A stretch of 64,000 nucleotides of DNA from contig JAIVEN010000012.1 of assembly GCA_026686845.1 (NCBI GenBank), positions 21,454,501-21,518,500 on the forward strand, written 5' to 3'. A program made the translations under genes and the position numbers. The notes beneath the pieces are model-generated. The model was not told where the DNA came from and ran no database searches. It saw only the letters and a program-made list of their open reading frames with translations. Origin of the DNA: Adenanthera pavonina. Lineage: Eukaryota; Streptophyta; Magnoliopsida; Fabales; Fabaceae. Below are positions 41,309-53,948 of the stretch, one piece after another. The number at the start of each line of letters is the position of its first letter. Within the stretch, counting starts at the first letter, position 1.

Positions 41309-44300
41309 TGTGTGTGTGTGTAAAATAAAGGTGAATTTACTCTCTTAGCACAATAAAATAATCGTGCATTTCTTTCAAGTTAGGGTAAATGACATTAGGA
41401 TCTCTCAACTTAGATTTTTCTTCCAATTTGTCTTGATTTTATTTTCTAGTCATTAGATTGATAATTAGCAGTTCTGATCAATCACGACTTCATTTAATTA
41501 AATTGTAAGTTTTGAATAACATTTCGTTCAATGATTAATCTGGACTATTAAATATTGATCTAACAGCTAAAGACTAAAATTGAGATAAATACAAATCGAA
41601 AAGAAATAAATTAGACATTGATGAAGGCAATAAAAATAAATAAATTAAATTATCTATGTTCATGTATTTATGCATTCGATAAGTGATTAATATAAAAAAA
41701 GATAAAAAAATTCAAAAAAAAATGTGAGTGTGTATGGATACTCATCCATATTTGGTCCAAAAAAAAATCATCCATATTTTTTTACTAATCTATTTTCAAA
41801 TATATCATATACATTTATTTTTGTGAATATACAGATTTTTTTCAGCAAGAAAGTGAATATACGAAACACAAACTGATAAAAGAGTGCCTGCTGGCAAGAA
41901 AAAGAAAAACATAAAAGAGTGCCAAATAATTTAGAGGTGAACAAACCCGGGCCAAGTTGCATTCTTATTTAACCCTTGGCCCAATATTTCTAGTTCTATT
42001 TCTTCGGCTTAGAATCCAGTCTGACCCAAAGTTGGTTTGGATTTTCACCATTTGGTTTAGGTCCATTTTTTAATAAATTTCAAAATGAATTCTGACCCAA
42101 AAAAAAAATAGTTCACAGTTTTTGCCTCTTTGGTCAACAAAGAATTATAGTTCATATTCAAAAACAATAAAAAAAGCCATAGTGTTCGACCAAAAACTAA
42201 TTAGATAATTTCTTTTAAAAAAATAAATAAATAGGCCCAGTTGAGCTAATTCAACTTGACTCAATATGAATGTGATGAAATTTGGAAGTCAAAAATAATT
42301 CTTTTCACTTGTTTAAAAGCCACAAAAATAAAAATATTCAAATGAAGCAAAATTAAAAGCACATATTTATTCATAATCTGTTAATTATTATATAAATCTT
42401 ATAGGAAACCAATTTAAAAAAATGGCTTATAAATAATGTTATGATATTGCTTGTATGGTACATTTTGTCTATTTGTACTTTCCGTACATTGCACTGATAA
42501 AAAATCTACTTCATTTATGTTTTTGTTGAAAAATCTAATTATTTTAATTAAAACAGATAAAGGCAGTGGCCTTGATGTTAAGTCATAAAAAGAAGATTTT
42601 CTTTAGCCTTTCTCTTTTCACTATTTGGATCTCTAGGAAGACCAACCCAAAGTAAAAAAGTGAAAAATCAAACTTATGGAACAATCTATCATAATTGTGT
42701 TTTGAAATTCCAAATGAACTTTCTTGACCTTAAAATTTAGAGTTATAATTAAAAAAAAAGTCAGATGAAAATATTTTTAAGAATTATAGTTCCCTTCAAG
42801 AATCAAAAGTTACTGTCAATTTTTTATGAGTTTATTGTAAAATATCTAAAACTGTACCACTAACTAATTTCTAAAATTTTTAGTCTTTGGGAGTAGCTAT
42901 AATTTTTAAAATCTCTTCATTAAATTTTTTTGTTGAATTTGAGTCTCTAAGTATAATTATCTCAAATGTTTGACCATTCAAACTCTCAAAACTGTTCACC
43001 AAAGTGTAGACTTGAAAGTAAAAAATAAAGTATGTATTTTCATAAAAAAAAACTGTGTGTAAAAAAAAAGTAAAAAATAAAGTGGTGAGTATTAAGAGAT
43101 ATAAAGAAATCACCTAGTAGTAATAGTAATAATAGTAATAGTAATAATGTTGATTACCATATTTGAACCACTATAATTTTTTATAAGATGTTTACCTTTT
43201 TTTTCTTTGAATTTGATTTAAAATCTTAAATGCCATTGTAATTTAAAAAAATTAAAGAGCTATAAATAGAGAAAGAGTTTAGAATGAATGTAGTGGAGAA
43301 CATATGTTTATTATGTAAGGAAATAAAACAAAGGGGCATTATTGGATACTCAATTTCCTTTCCCTATGATCTTATGTCCCACATGTCCCCAATGTTTATG
43401 GAGAAATTATGATCGATTGGACCCTTCGCCAACAACACCAACAAATTTTCAAAAGTTGGTATCAATAGATTCGTTTGATGCAAAGAAAAGAATGAAAGAA
43501 GAAAATTGAATAAAAATAATTTTATAGATAGAAAATATTTTTTAGATTTTCAAATAAAAATAATAAAAGAGACCATTATTATTGAGTAGTAATACCATAA
43601 ATATAATAAATATTGTATATCTCATTTGTAAGTAATAAATTTGATCATTGATATTAAATATGCTTTCTTCAATCCTAAATGTAGGATATTTTCTTTTATT
43701 CTAGATATATGATCATTTACAAATATAAAGTAATATTTATTATATATTTTTAAAATATGAGGTAATATTTATTATTATATTTATAAAAAAGTCCATATTT
43801 AATTCATTTCAAAGTGGAAAAAAGAGATTAAATAAAGATAGTTTTAAAAAATGTTATGACTTTTAAAAAAATCAATATAGTTAACAAATTTTTCCTTATA
43901 TTTTTAATACATGTGATTCATGTAAAAGACCCTATATTAATAATATGAGGGAGTAAATGTATAGAAAACCACAATATTTATAAGTCATGGTTAATGCAGC
44001 ATTTCTTGAATTTCATGCAATTTTTTATCCTTTCATTCTTTATCCTCACATTTAAATTGATTCTGTGTAACGTTTTTTTATTCTTCCAATATATTTTATA
44101 CATAGCTCAACAAGAATTAAATGTTAAAAAAATAAAATATACAACTTTCAGAAGCATGTAAGTTATTGTTTATTTTGAACATAATATGATACTTCCTCCA
44201 ATTTTTTTATGAGATATTTTTAATCAATTTTACACATATTAAAAAATTTAGTTAAATATAGTTAATTTTATTAAATTTGCATATGTTTTTATTTATTTTC

Positions 44301-45679
44301 CAAAATTACCTTAATTACACTCTTTCTTTTCTTCAAGAGAGTAGAGAGTGACGTTTAATATATCACTATTTATTTCAGTAATTATGAACATTAATATCTA
44401 TTGTTAACTTCAAACAAAGGGTATTTTGGGTAAAATTTTTAATAACTGAGATAATTCTAAAAACATCTTATATTAAAAATTAAAAAAAATTGAAAAAAGT
44501 ATTTCATAGAAAGAACTGGACGAGTAGCATAGAAGAAAGATATCTACTCTTAAACATTGATTAATAATTAATGCATGCAGGTGAGCCCTTCTATTGTGAA
44601 TAATATATCTTATAAATTTTATATTTGATATTGTTTATGATTTTAATAACTGAAAAATTAGATCCTCTCTTATTCGAAAGAAAATTTTATAAAAAGAATT
44701 CATTAAATAATATATGAGTTTCTTCATTTTATTATTGAGCTACATAAATATATGATGATTTGCAGAGAAGAAGCAAAAGTCTCCTCCATACCTACCTCCT
44801 AACCACCACCTTCCTCCAACTATAAGTTATGAATGCGAAGCTAAAATGATAGGAAAGAATTTCATGTTGATTTAATTTATAAGATTTAAATAAACTAAAA
44901 AAATATAACTAAATTTAAAAAATAATAAATTTAGATTTAAAGAAAAAAGAATTGTGTGTTTTTAACTTATATTTTTGTTTTTGTTTAAAGATGGATATTA
45001 TTTTATTCGAAAATGACAATTTTAAGGAGAGTTTATAAAAAGAGTCTTTGAGAAGCATATCTACTGGCAATAAGTATTTGGCCTACCTATATTTTAAAAA
45101 CCAAATCTGCTTATAAAGTTTTCTAATCCATACATGCACTTGATAAGCTTGCAATGTAAGGATCATTGTGAGGATATATACAAGGTAGCCACCAAATAAA
45201 TAATGACTCATTTTGAAATAGAATTCGAATTCTTTTTTGTTCTTTAGAATATTGACTCATTTTGAATTATTTTTTGTTGTCTCCATTTGGACAGTTTAAA
45301 TTTATTTTTTATCAGAAAATAAAAAAAATATTTTGAACATATATGAACTATCCAAATTAACTGAACAATCAAATTTTATTTATTATGAAAATTATTTTTT
45401 TCCCTTTACAACATGTAGACACTGATTCGCTAACTAACCATGGTATGGTATGTATTAATTAATTAATTAACATAAAACTCCAAAACATGATAACGTATGG
45501 AATTGAGGTGAGATCGGATCAAAACAACATCAATGTCCTTTTTAAGATTTTTTTAACTAAAATATAATAATCAAACCAACAAACTTGTACTCAAATTCTC
45601 ATCCCCTAACCATCTTAGGTCGGAAATGTGGGATTTGAAGCCTATTACAAAGTTCTAAACTTGTGTAGGGGACAAACTA
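41309..45679. other. AT-rich intergenic DNA with microsatellites
   Basis: Short (TG)n at about 41309-41321 and a (TAA/TAG)n run at 43117-43148. 43661-43953 looks like a decayed Stowaway MITE (TTCTTCAATCCTAAATGTAGGA at the left, inverted AATATGAGGGAG before TA at the right), and 44190-44520 may be a still older one. Nothing coding recognised. Confidence 0.4.
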
Positions 45680-46140
45680 GTGATGCTTCAAATAATTCAG
45701 ATTCCTTCAGACTTCCATTTATTAGGTAACAAGAAGAAATCTGATGTGGCAGCTGTTCAATTGCCTTTTCACAAGCTTGAGAAGCACATTCTTGATGGCG
45801 GAAGAATCCTCGTAACATCCCAACAGAACTCGGCAGTTAAAATGAGAATAAGTGTTAAAATGGATGGCTTCCTAGAAATTCCTCCTGTTCTTGTCAATGT
45901 CACACAATCTTTCTCATCTTACCCTAAAAGAAGAACCTCCAAAATCTCATTGTCCAATTCAGATCAGTAACTTGAGATCCGAATTCAATGCCTTGAATTA
46001 TGCAGCTTCAGATTCAAACAAGAATTCTCCATTTGACTTTCACCCTGAACATCAACATCAACAACAACATCAACCTCAAAAATTCCAAAATCCTTGTATG
46101 GTATCCTATTCCACATTTTGTGTTAGTAGGGAATGAGAAA
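45680..46140 (+). other. Unrecognised coding-like stretch
   Basis: 45680-45970 (96 codons) and the overlapping 45891-46136 in another frame have protein-like composition. The first contains SDVAAVQLPFHKLEKHILDG; the second is Gln/His-rich (HPEHQHQQQHQPQ). Less AT-rich than the surroundings. It could be a gene fragment with one frameshift, or downstream untranslated sequence of the convergent kinase gene. I do not recognise a family. Confidence 0.25.
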
Positions 46141-46329
46141 TTCTTGGGTGTACTGTGGTGTGCACACATCCAACAGCTAAGATTGCAGCTGTACACATGG
46201 AGCCCACGCATCGATGCAATTTTAGCCGTCACATGTACTAGAGAAATTTTTAGCCCGCCCATCATTTTCCTCAAAGTGGTCCATGCCTTGTAGAATCCAA
46301 ATCAATTTCCTCAATGTCCCACATGGATT

Positions 46330-48625
46330 TTACTTGATAATCTCCTCAAGCTTCCAAAGGACTTGCTTTATGTTTGGTCTAAGTGAAGGAGAAGGAGAGC
46401 AACAAGACATAGCAAGCTGGAAAAACTTGAGGATGCACTCTTCGCTAATTGGGCCTCCTTCATCTCTGCTGTTGCTGACAAGAATGTCTGGATGGTACAA
46501 ATCAGAAATTCTATGTCCAAGCACAGCGGTTCGCATGAAATTCGGCAAATAGAAATCCTCATCAGGGGTTGGATGCTCATTAATAGGCTCCTTCCTTGAA
46601 AGCAACTCAAGCAAGATCACGCCAAGGCTATATATATCGGTCTCTTCACTCACATCCTTCATTTTGATCAGCTCAAGCGCCTTGTAACCCTGAGCAGCCG
46701 AGGCTTCAAGCATTTCTTGGCCAGCAGTAGGATTCAACAGAAGATGCAGGCCAAAATCCGAGATGTATGGCTGGTAGTTGCGATCTAAAAGGATGTTTTT
46801 TGACTTGAGGTTGCCATGGATCATTGGCTTCTGAAGTCCCGTGTGAAGATGCTCTATTCCTTTGGCTATACTGATGGATATTCGATATATTGTAGCCCAT
46901 TTGTAACACTCGCCAGTTCCATCTGCTCATTGAAGTGTAAAGGTAAACTAAAAATAACATATATAAACACAAATCATAGCAAGCAAATCCATGACCAAAA
47001 GAATATATTAAAGAGCAAAGAAAAAGTGAAAAATGGTAGGAATTGAAGAGTAAAGGTAAAAGACAAAAGGAAATGCAAATACATATTATGATATTAGTAA
47101 GTAACCAAGCTATTTGAATCATTAGCCCTGCTTGATGCTTCAACTTTTTATATTTTATATTTTTTTTTGTCCTTGTGCAGCTGAAACAAAAGTGTAGCCA
47201 ACAGAAATTTTGAATCAGAACAGAACATAAAAGAAGATGAAGTACATGAACTAAAGAATAAATACCGATATTATTATAATAAGAACTACATATAGGCCTT
47301 GTACATTGCAGAGAGTTGAAAAAATGAACCACACTATTTATGGTTCAAGAATAATGCGACTTGTCATATATTTAATACTATATATTAATAGAATTTAGCA
47401 ATGCAATAAAAACAGTTCTGTTCCAATGAACCAGAAAACTCTGAGTATTAAGATCAAAAGAAATTATAGAGATGAAAAACAGAAAATCTCTAAGAACCTA
47501 GATTAACACATAAAAACTGAAGAAAGCATCTCTTTATATCAATGTGTGTTCAATTCCTCTCTGGGAGCATCTAGGAGAAGAATCTTAAATAAAATGGACT
47601 GTTATGGGGGAATTCTTAAAAAAATAAAAAAGCATAAATCTTCTATGATATAAACCCACCAAAATATTAATTTTTTGTTATGTTGAGTGGTCGAATTTAT
47701 TTTCAGATCTCTACAATTTAAAATAGTAAACAACACTTACTTTGGATTACTTGAATCTAGAAGCACACTGACTATGTTTCAGAAATGGCACTTCCTTAAT
47801 TCCCAAATTTCCACATTTCAACATTCTGTGTCTGATCTGATAAACACACACACACACACACTGACTATGTTTCAGAAATGGCACTTCCTTAATTCCCAAA
47901 TTTCCACATTTCAACATTCTGTGTCTGATCTGATCAATACTACAAAATACAAATTAACTAATTGATATTATAATCATTCAAGACCAAGCAGCCATGCCAT
48001 GTCCAGAAATCCAGATCATGCTAATAAAATCAGGAAGCTTTCAGAGAAAAACGAGAAAGAGAAATTTTCCGGGAATCCAAACACCACAATCCAAAGGGGT
48101 AAATCAATCAAAAAAAGGCAAGAGAATCAATCAATCCAATCAATTACCTCTTATGAACTGAGTGAGATTCCCATGACCATAAAAGGGATGAACAAGAAGC
48201 TTCTCACCCCTTGGCCCTGTGTAAAACCCCAAAAGAGGAACCAAATTGGGATGCCTTATCTCTCCTATCATTCCAATCACATCAACCAGTTCTTCATCCC
48301 TAGTTGTGCTCACTGGCCTCAGAAATCTCAGAAGCCTCACTGCATTGATTCGCTGCAATAATGCCTTGTAAAGCGTACCATAATTGGATTTTCCAATCAC
48401 TTCACCTGGAGCATCAAGAATGTCACATATTGTGAGGTTCTCACCCCCTTGGAAGATCACCAGGTCCTCTTTCTGCACTGTATCTTCTTGTTTGAATTCT
48501 GAGCTTTCTATGTCTTTAATCTCATGGGTTGTTCTTCTTTTGCGGTAAAAGAAGATATAAAAAACAAGAATTGCAAAAGATGCAATGAAAGTTAGTCCAA
48601 GGAGAAATATCACCGTGTGGGTCAT
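46330..48625 (-). CDS. TMKL1-like membrane pseudokinase, two exons
   Basis: Exon 1 48625-48148, intron 46923-48147 (GT...AG), exon 2 46922-46330; 356 codons. The ATG at 48625 is the first after an in-frame TAA. Residues 1-25 are one membrane helix (IFLLGLTFIASFAILVFYIF), followed by a basic stop-transfer KRR. From about residue 60: LVIFQGGENLTICDIL, a typical lead-in of TMKL1/LRR-RLK kinases, then a kinase fold. Key residues are lost: glycine loop reads GKSNYG, the VAIK Lys is Arg (AVRLL), the HRD motif is HGN (MIHGNLKSKN), APE is ALE; DFG is kept. So a pseudokinase that probably acts by binding partners at the plasma membrane. Unlike Arabidopsis TMKL1 it has no leucine-rich repeats. Intact frame and normal splice sites suggest a working gene. 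Confidence 0.85.
47768..47935. repeat. Direct repeat in the kinase intron, split by (CA)n
   Basis: A 75-bp unit starting CTGACTATGTTTCAG lies at 47768-47842 and 47861-47935, almost identical, separated by an ACACAC run. It lies inside the intron of the pseudokinase gene. Confidence 0.85.
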
Positions 48626-48738
48626 CTTCACAAGATGAAAAGTTTTTTATTCCTTTGTATCAGGGTAGGTGATGTTAAACTCAAAGAGGCTTAAGAAATT
48701 GGAATAATGGGAATAGAAGAGATGGGAGCTTAGGAATT

Positions 48739-49440
48739 GGGTATTGTTAGAATAACTGAAAGGAGCTCGTTTGGATGGAAAATTGCCTTCATTTTCCTAC
48801 AAAATAATATCCATTCTGAAAATACAAGACACAGAAGAACACGGTTTAGAACTTTGAGGGGGACGGAATTCAAGTTGATTGAAGAAAAAATTGGAAATTG
48901 GGATCTGGGTATCACGTTGGAATAAATGAAAGCAGCTTGTTTCATGGAAAACTAGCCCAATTTTCCCGGAAAACAATATCCACACTGTAAATACAGGACT
49001 AAGGGAAGAACATAGACTAGAACTTTGAGGGAGTGGAACCCAAGATGATCGGAAATATCTCTAGAGTTTAGATAATGGTGGAAGAAAACTTTGCAAATTA
49101 GGATCTGGGTTATCACTGAAATAACTGCAAGGCGCTTTCTTCGATGGAAAATTGGCTTAATTTTCCCGGAAAACAGTATTCATACTGCAAATACAGGACA
49201 AAAAGAAGAACATGGACTAGAACTTTGAGGTGTGGAACCCAAGTTGATCGGAAATATCCAGAGATCAGTAATGGCGGGAGAAAAATTCGGAAAGTAGGAT
49301 CTGGGTATCCCTGAAACAGCTGAAAGGCGCTTGTTTCGATGGAAAATTGGCTTAATTTTCCCGGAAAACAAAATCCACAGTGCGAGTACAGGAATAGAAG
49401 AACATGGAAGGGAACTTTTTTGCGGGGGTGATGGGAATAT
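48739..49440. repeat. Four-unit tandem array upstream of the kinase gene
   Basis: Units start at 48739, 48907, 49107 and 49303 (GGATCTGGGTATCAC-like joints), lengths about 168, 200, 196 and 140 bp. Shared blocks: ATAACTGAAAGG.GCTTGTTT, GATGGAAAATTG, TTTTCCCGGAAAACA, AATACAGGA, GAAGAACATGGACTAGAAC, TGATCGGAAATAT. It starts 114 bp upstream of the ATG, so it is promoter or 5' untranslated sequence. Units differ by perhaps 15-25% by eye; unit 1 lacks the palindrome. Confidence 0.85.
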
Positions 49441-50628
49441 CTGAGAAGGAAAGAAAAAGTGTTCAATTATTGGAACGAAAATGGACGTTGGAGTAAGGGA
49501 AGGACGGCACAAGCATTTGGCAGTGTCGCAGGACAACTACGATGGATGAACATATACGCACAGGCTAAGCAGGAAGACAGATCAAGGCCATGTGAGGTTC
49601 TATCTAGTGTTGACTGCTGTGTCTGTGCCGCTGAGTGAGATTACGTATTCGCCCTGCAAAGTTTTTTGCTTTTTCCCGTTTGATATGTATTTTAGAATAT
49701 TTCATTTAAGGGTTAGATTTATAAATTTTTCTTTTATATTTATGTTATTTTTTAATTAAAATTTAATATGTAGAATTTTAAATATTTTAAAATTTAATAA
49801 ATTAATACTTTTCACATATAATTAATAACTAAATCTATAATATATTAAAAATAATTCACATGTTAACTTTTAATTGGAAAATAATACAAAAAATATATAA
49901 AAAAATATATAAGTATTTTCTTTAAAAAAATATATAAGTATTTTCTTTACTTTAATTTAATTTCAAATGTAATAGTTATATTTATCCGTACATATCAATA
50001 TTAATAAAAAAATAAAATTTATAACAAATGGTAGCATTCAAAAGTACTAAACAATATGTGTATAAAAAAAAAGTACTAAACAATATGAATTTATGTAAAC
50101 TCAATGTAATGTATGGGAATGTAAAATATAAAATTACAGTAGCAATTCATAAAAGGAATATGTCTAATTACAATATAATATATATATATATATCAAATTC
50201 CATTATTCATAAGTGAGTATGATTTTTTTTTTTGCCACAAGTTAGTATGACTAATTTTCAAATATATTATATAAAATTTAAAAGATCAAATTATTCATAA
50301 TTTCTTAACAGTAAACTCTAAACAATATAGTATAAAAAACAATTCTCATTGTCACATATTATTTTTTTATATTTATTTTTTAACAAATCACATAATATTT
50401 GAAATCATATTAAATTTCAACTAATTCAGATTAAATCATACTCTATATTCACTGAATACTTTAAAGTACTTATAAATTATAGATTTAAAGTTTTAAAAAA
50501 AATAATTAATTTAATATTAGTATGCTACCAACTAACATAGATATAAGTTGGAGTTGGTCCTTATTGGATCTACACCCATAAATCATGCCTAACGTGAAAG
50601 ATCCTTATACTTGTAGGATACAAAATGA
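49441..50628. other. Intergenic DNA upstream of kinase gene
   Basis: GC content is moderate to about 49670, then AT-rich. Small tandem copies at about 49900-49945 and 50040-50090. A (TA)n run near 50178-50193. No gene. Confidence 0.4.
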
Positions 50629-51088
50629 GGAAATTTTCAGTTAAATATAAAAAAAAATAATTCTTAAAAACTATTCTAATTTACTCAAATTTCAAAGAAC
50701 TACCCTGATTTGTAATTAGAATTAAAATTGAAAGATAAAAGATAAAAATGTCATTCCTATATAAATGACTCTTTACAAGTGATAATAATATATTTACATG
50801 TGGTATAATTTCATTTATAAGTTATAAAAATATCAGTTGCAAATGAGGATATTCCATTTGTAAATATACTATTATAACTTGTAAATATATTTGCAAATAT
50901 ACTATTATAACTTATAAATATACTATTATCATTTGTAAATGAGTCATTTTTACAAAAAGAGTATTTTCATTTTTTTATCTTTAAATTTTGATTCCAATAA
51001 AAATTTTTAGTAGTCTTTTGGAATTATAGTAAATTAAGGTATTTTTTAAAATTATCTTATTTTCTTAATATTTAATCGAAATTTTTCC
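50629..51088. repeat. Foldback element, about 460 bp
   Basis: The two halves are imperfect inverses over nearly their whole length: left end GGAAATTTTCAGTTAAATAT against right end read inward GGAAAAATTTCGATTAAATAT; further in, AAATGACTCTTTACAAGTGATAATA against AAATGACTCATTTACAAATGATAATA. No coding sequence. The 9-bp flanks are not clearly repeated. Confidence 0.6.
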
Positions 51089-51152
51089 TATAAATTCTAG
51101 AATATGATACCTCCCAAGATGGTAACAACCTGTGTACCAGAAAAGCTGTTTA

Positions 51153-51524
51153 GGGCCCTGTTTGATGCTGTTCTGCAAAACAATTTTTTTGTTTTCAGAA
51201 ACAGAAAACTCAGAAAACTTGTTTGGTAAACCTGTTTTCTAAAAACTGTTTTGAAAAACAGAAAACAATTTTGTACAGAAAACTCAAAATACCTTTTAGG
51301 TATTTTGTAGTTTTTATTCTGGAAAACACAAGGGAAGATGAGAAACATCCACCTTATTAATGGTAAAGTTATAAATTTTGAATAACTCATCTATTACTCA
51401 CTAGTTATGATTTTGAGAACAATTATTCAAACAGAATTTTTTGTTTTCTTGTTTCCAAAACAGTTTCTTGAAAACAGTTTTATAAAACTGTTTTTGAGAA
51501 CAGAAAACACTATTAAACAGGCCC
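51153..51524. mobile_element. MITE with GGGCC-GTTT ends
   Basis: 372 bp. Left GGGCCCTGTTTGATGCTGTT, right read inward GGGCCTGTTTAATAGTGTTT, followed on both arms by AAACTGTTTT/AAAACAGAAAAC strings. Typical of hAT- or PIF-derived MITEs. Target duplication not clear (TTA left, TAG right). Confidence 0.65.
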
Positions 51525-53040
51525 TAGATCTCAATCTGAATGTTTTTCTGTTTTGTTTTTGTGTGTAAAAAGGATTTGCGTCTGGTTCCTTTTATTCCAT
51601 TCTTGCTGTGCTGTAAATATAATAATAAATACAATTTAAACGGAAAAAGTCAGATCAATAATCTGTGTATTTGGCAATTTTGAAAAAAAATTGAGTTTAG
51701 AATGATTTTCTGCCACAAGTGCGACCCAAGAGGCCAAGAGTTGGTGGTATGATTCACCTGGTTTAAAATACCCGGTAGAGTTTTAATTTAAAAAAAAAAA
51801 TCCAATTCAGTTGGATGCAATTATGGGGTACTTAGAATATTAAATCAATAAAAAAATTTTATTTTTTGGATTAAATTAAAATTTTGACATTTTAATATAA
51901 CAAATTATTATATTTTGTGGTGGAATAATGGGTCAGCAGACCCAAATTTATGATATTTATCATAACAAACCAAAAATTTGTATACATTTATTATTATCTA
52001 ATTTTTATATATGTTTTTATTTAATTTAAATTTTTTACCAAAATATCATTTAAATTTTTTAAAAAATTATATAAAAAAGATGATAAAATTTTAGTTAAAA
52101 ATTTTAAATTAGATTAAATTAAAAGATACATTTAATTTTAAAAAATTTATGTATATTTTAAAAATATAAGAGCTGCTCGTATAATTAAAAAAAATTATGT
52201 TATATAATTTATTTTTTGTATGTTATTTGTACTTTTTTATGTGTATATATAATCCACTAAAATTGGAGTGTGGGAAGTTCATTCCAGCCTGGCTTTGAGA
52301 CTGAAGGAGCAGCCATCAATTTGCGGCGTTAATTTACATTACTCATCTCTCTTCAATTCTTCTTTTTGGCCAGAATTGGCGGCTTCAATTTGTCTCATAA
52401 AAGATTTATATATGATATGAAATATGAATAACATTACTATTTCCTTCTTCATATTTTTATGGGTTTTTTTTCCATCATAATTTTATGGTTAAAAGCACCT
52501 AAGTCTAATGAATTTTAAGTTATTTTCAAATTTAATTTTACAAAATTGATATTAACTTTTGTAAAAAAATTTAAAATTTGTGCACATAATTTTTTCACTA
52601 ATTAATGTATTATTTTAACTATAAAATTTAATATGTGAAGAGATTTATTTGCGCACAAGTTAAAATTTAAGAAGATTATTTGCATTAAGTAATGTTTAAT
52701 AAGGTTTATTGTTAGGCCTCGGCTGGTATAATCATTGGAAAATTATTCCTTTTTCATGACACATAAATTAAGATATGTTATATTTATTATATTTTCATCA
52801 TTATTATTCAACAATAATTATTTTTTTATTTAGAGGTATATATAAAATTATTTTTATTTCATTTTATTTTTTATTATATTCTATCCTATATGCTAAATGA
52901 GTCATATTAACAAACTAATTAATAGTAGAGAAATTAAGTTTTAAAGATAAAAAAATTATTTACACATGACTTAAAATTTTGAAAATTTTTGGGCAAATTA
53001 AATTATTTTTAACAAAGAAAAGATCATGCAATTTTTTGAA
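51525..53040. other. AT-rich intergenic DNA
   Basis: No coding sequence or element with recognisable ends. Confidence 0.4.
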
Positions 53041-53422
53041 GGTTAAAATGTAAATCTATTCCTGAAATTGCTATTGATATCTTAAACATTTTTTATTTGC
53101 ATAATGTTATCATTAAACTGTTAAAATCATAGTAATGTTTGCTGAGATTAATATTGGCCACTAACCACCATTAACTTGACATGTGGCACCCACGTGTATG
53201 CCACATGTGATGCCACATATTATAGAAGGTAGAAGGTGGTGCCAAATTTATAGCTGATGTGGCATTACAAATCCTACATAGCAGTTTACATGGCAGCTAG
53301 TTGAAAAAAAAATCTTATGTGGCAATCTACATGATATCTAAATAAACTAAAATAAAAATATTACATTCATTTCTTATTATAAAATACAATTAGGATGCTT
53401 TTTTTATCCAAATATAATATAT

Positions 53423-53509
53423 ATTTTTTATACATAAAGAAGATTTGAACCCTTGACCTCTAACTATATCTCATCCTACCCTAATCATCTAAACTAGTTT
53501 CATGTGGCT
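53423..53509 (-). mobile_element. Short tRNA-derived SINE
   Basis: On the minus strand it starts AGCCACATGAAACTAG. An A-box-like TAGTTTAGATGATTAGGG comes next, then a B-box-like GGGTTCAAATC (plus-strand 53442-53452), then a TATAAAAAAT tail. A perfect 15-bp duplication CCAAATATAATATAT flanks it at 53408-53422 and 53510-53524, as expected from LINE-driven insertion. Confidence 0.7.
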
Positions 53510-53948
53510 CCAAATATAATATATTCATAGAGTTACTGGATGCATTTACTATTATTATTCCAATTTTGCTTTTCATTAAATAAATATAATTAATTTTTAT
53601 TAATTACATAGTAGAAGTGTTAAACATTAAATGAGAATATTTTTTAAAATTATTTTAAATTTATGACAAATTGAATAATTTCAACTATATTCTTGGATAT
53701 GTGGAAATTTTTGTTTGGATTTTATAATAAGGAGTAATAATATTGAATTATTTTGTAATCAAATTTATCTTTATTTAATTAAATAAAAATAAAAAGACTA
53801 AACTATCATATCTAAGCCAAATATTAAAAGATAACTTATAGTATTTTTCTAAGAATTTATAAAAATAAACTTATTTTTCATATTTTATTTTTTTGACTCA
53901 TTATTTTTCATATTTTATTAAATACACACATTTGTGAAAACACCCTTA

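Noticed and set aside
47687..47965. 92-codon ORF with an internal protein repeat
   Set aside because: The repeat is the translated intron duplication of the kinase gene, antisense to it.
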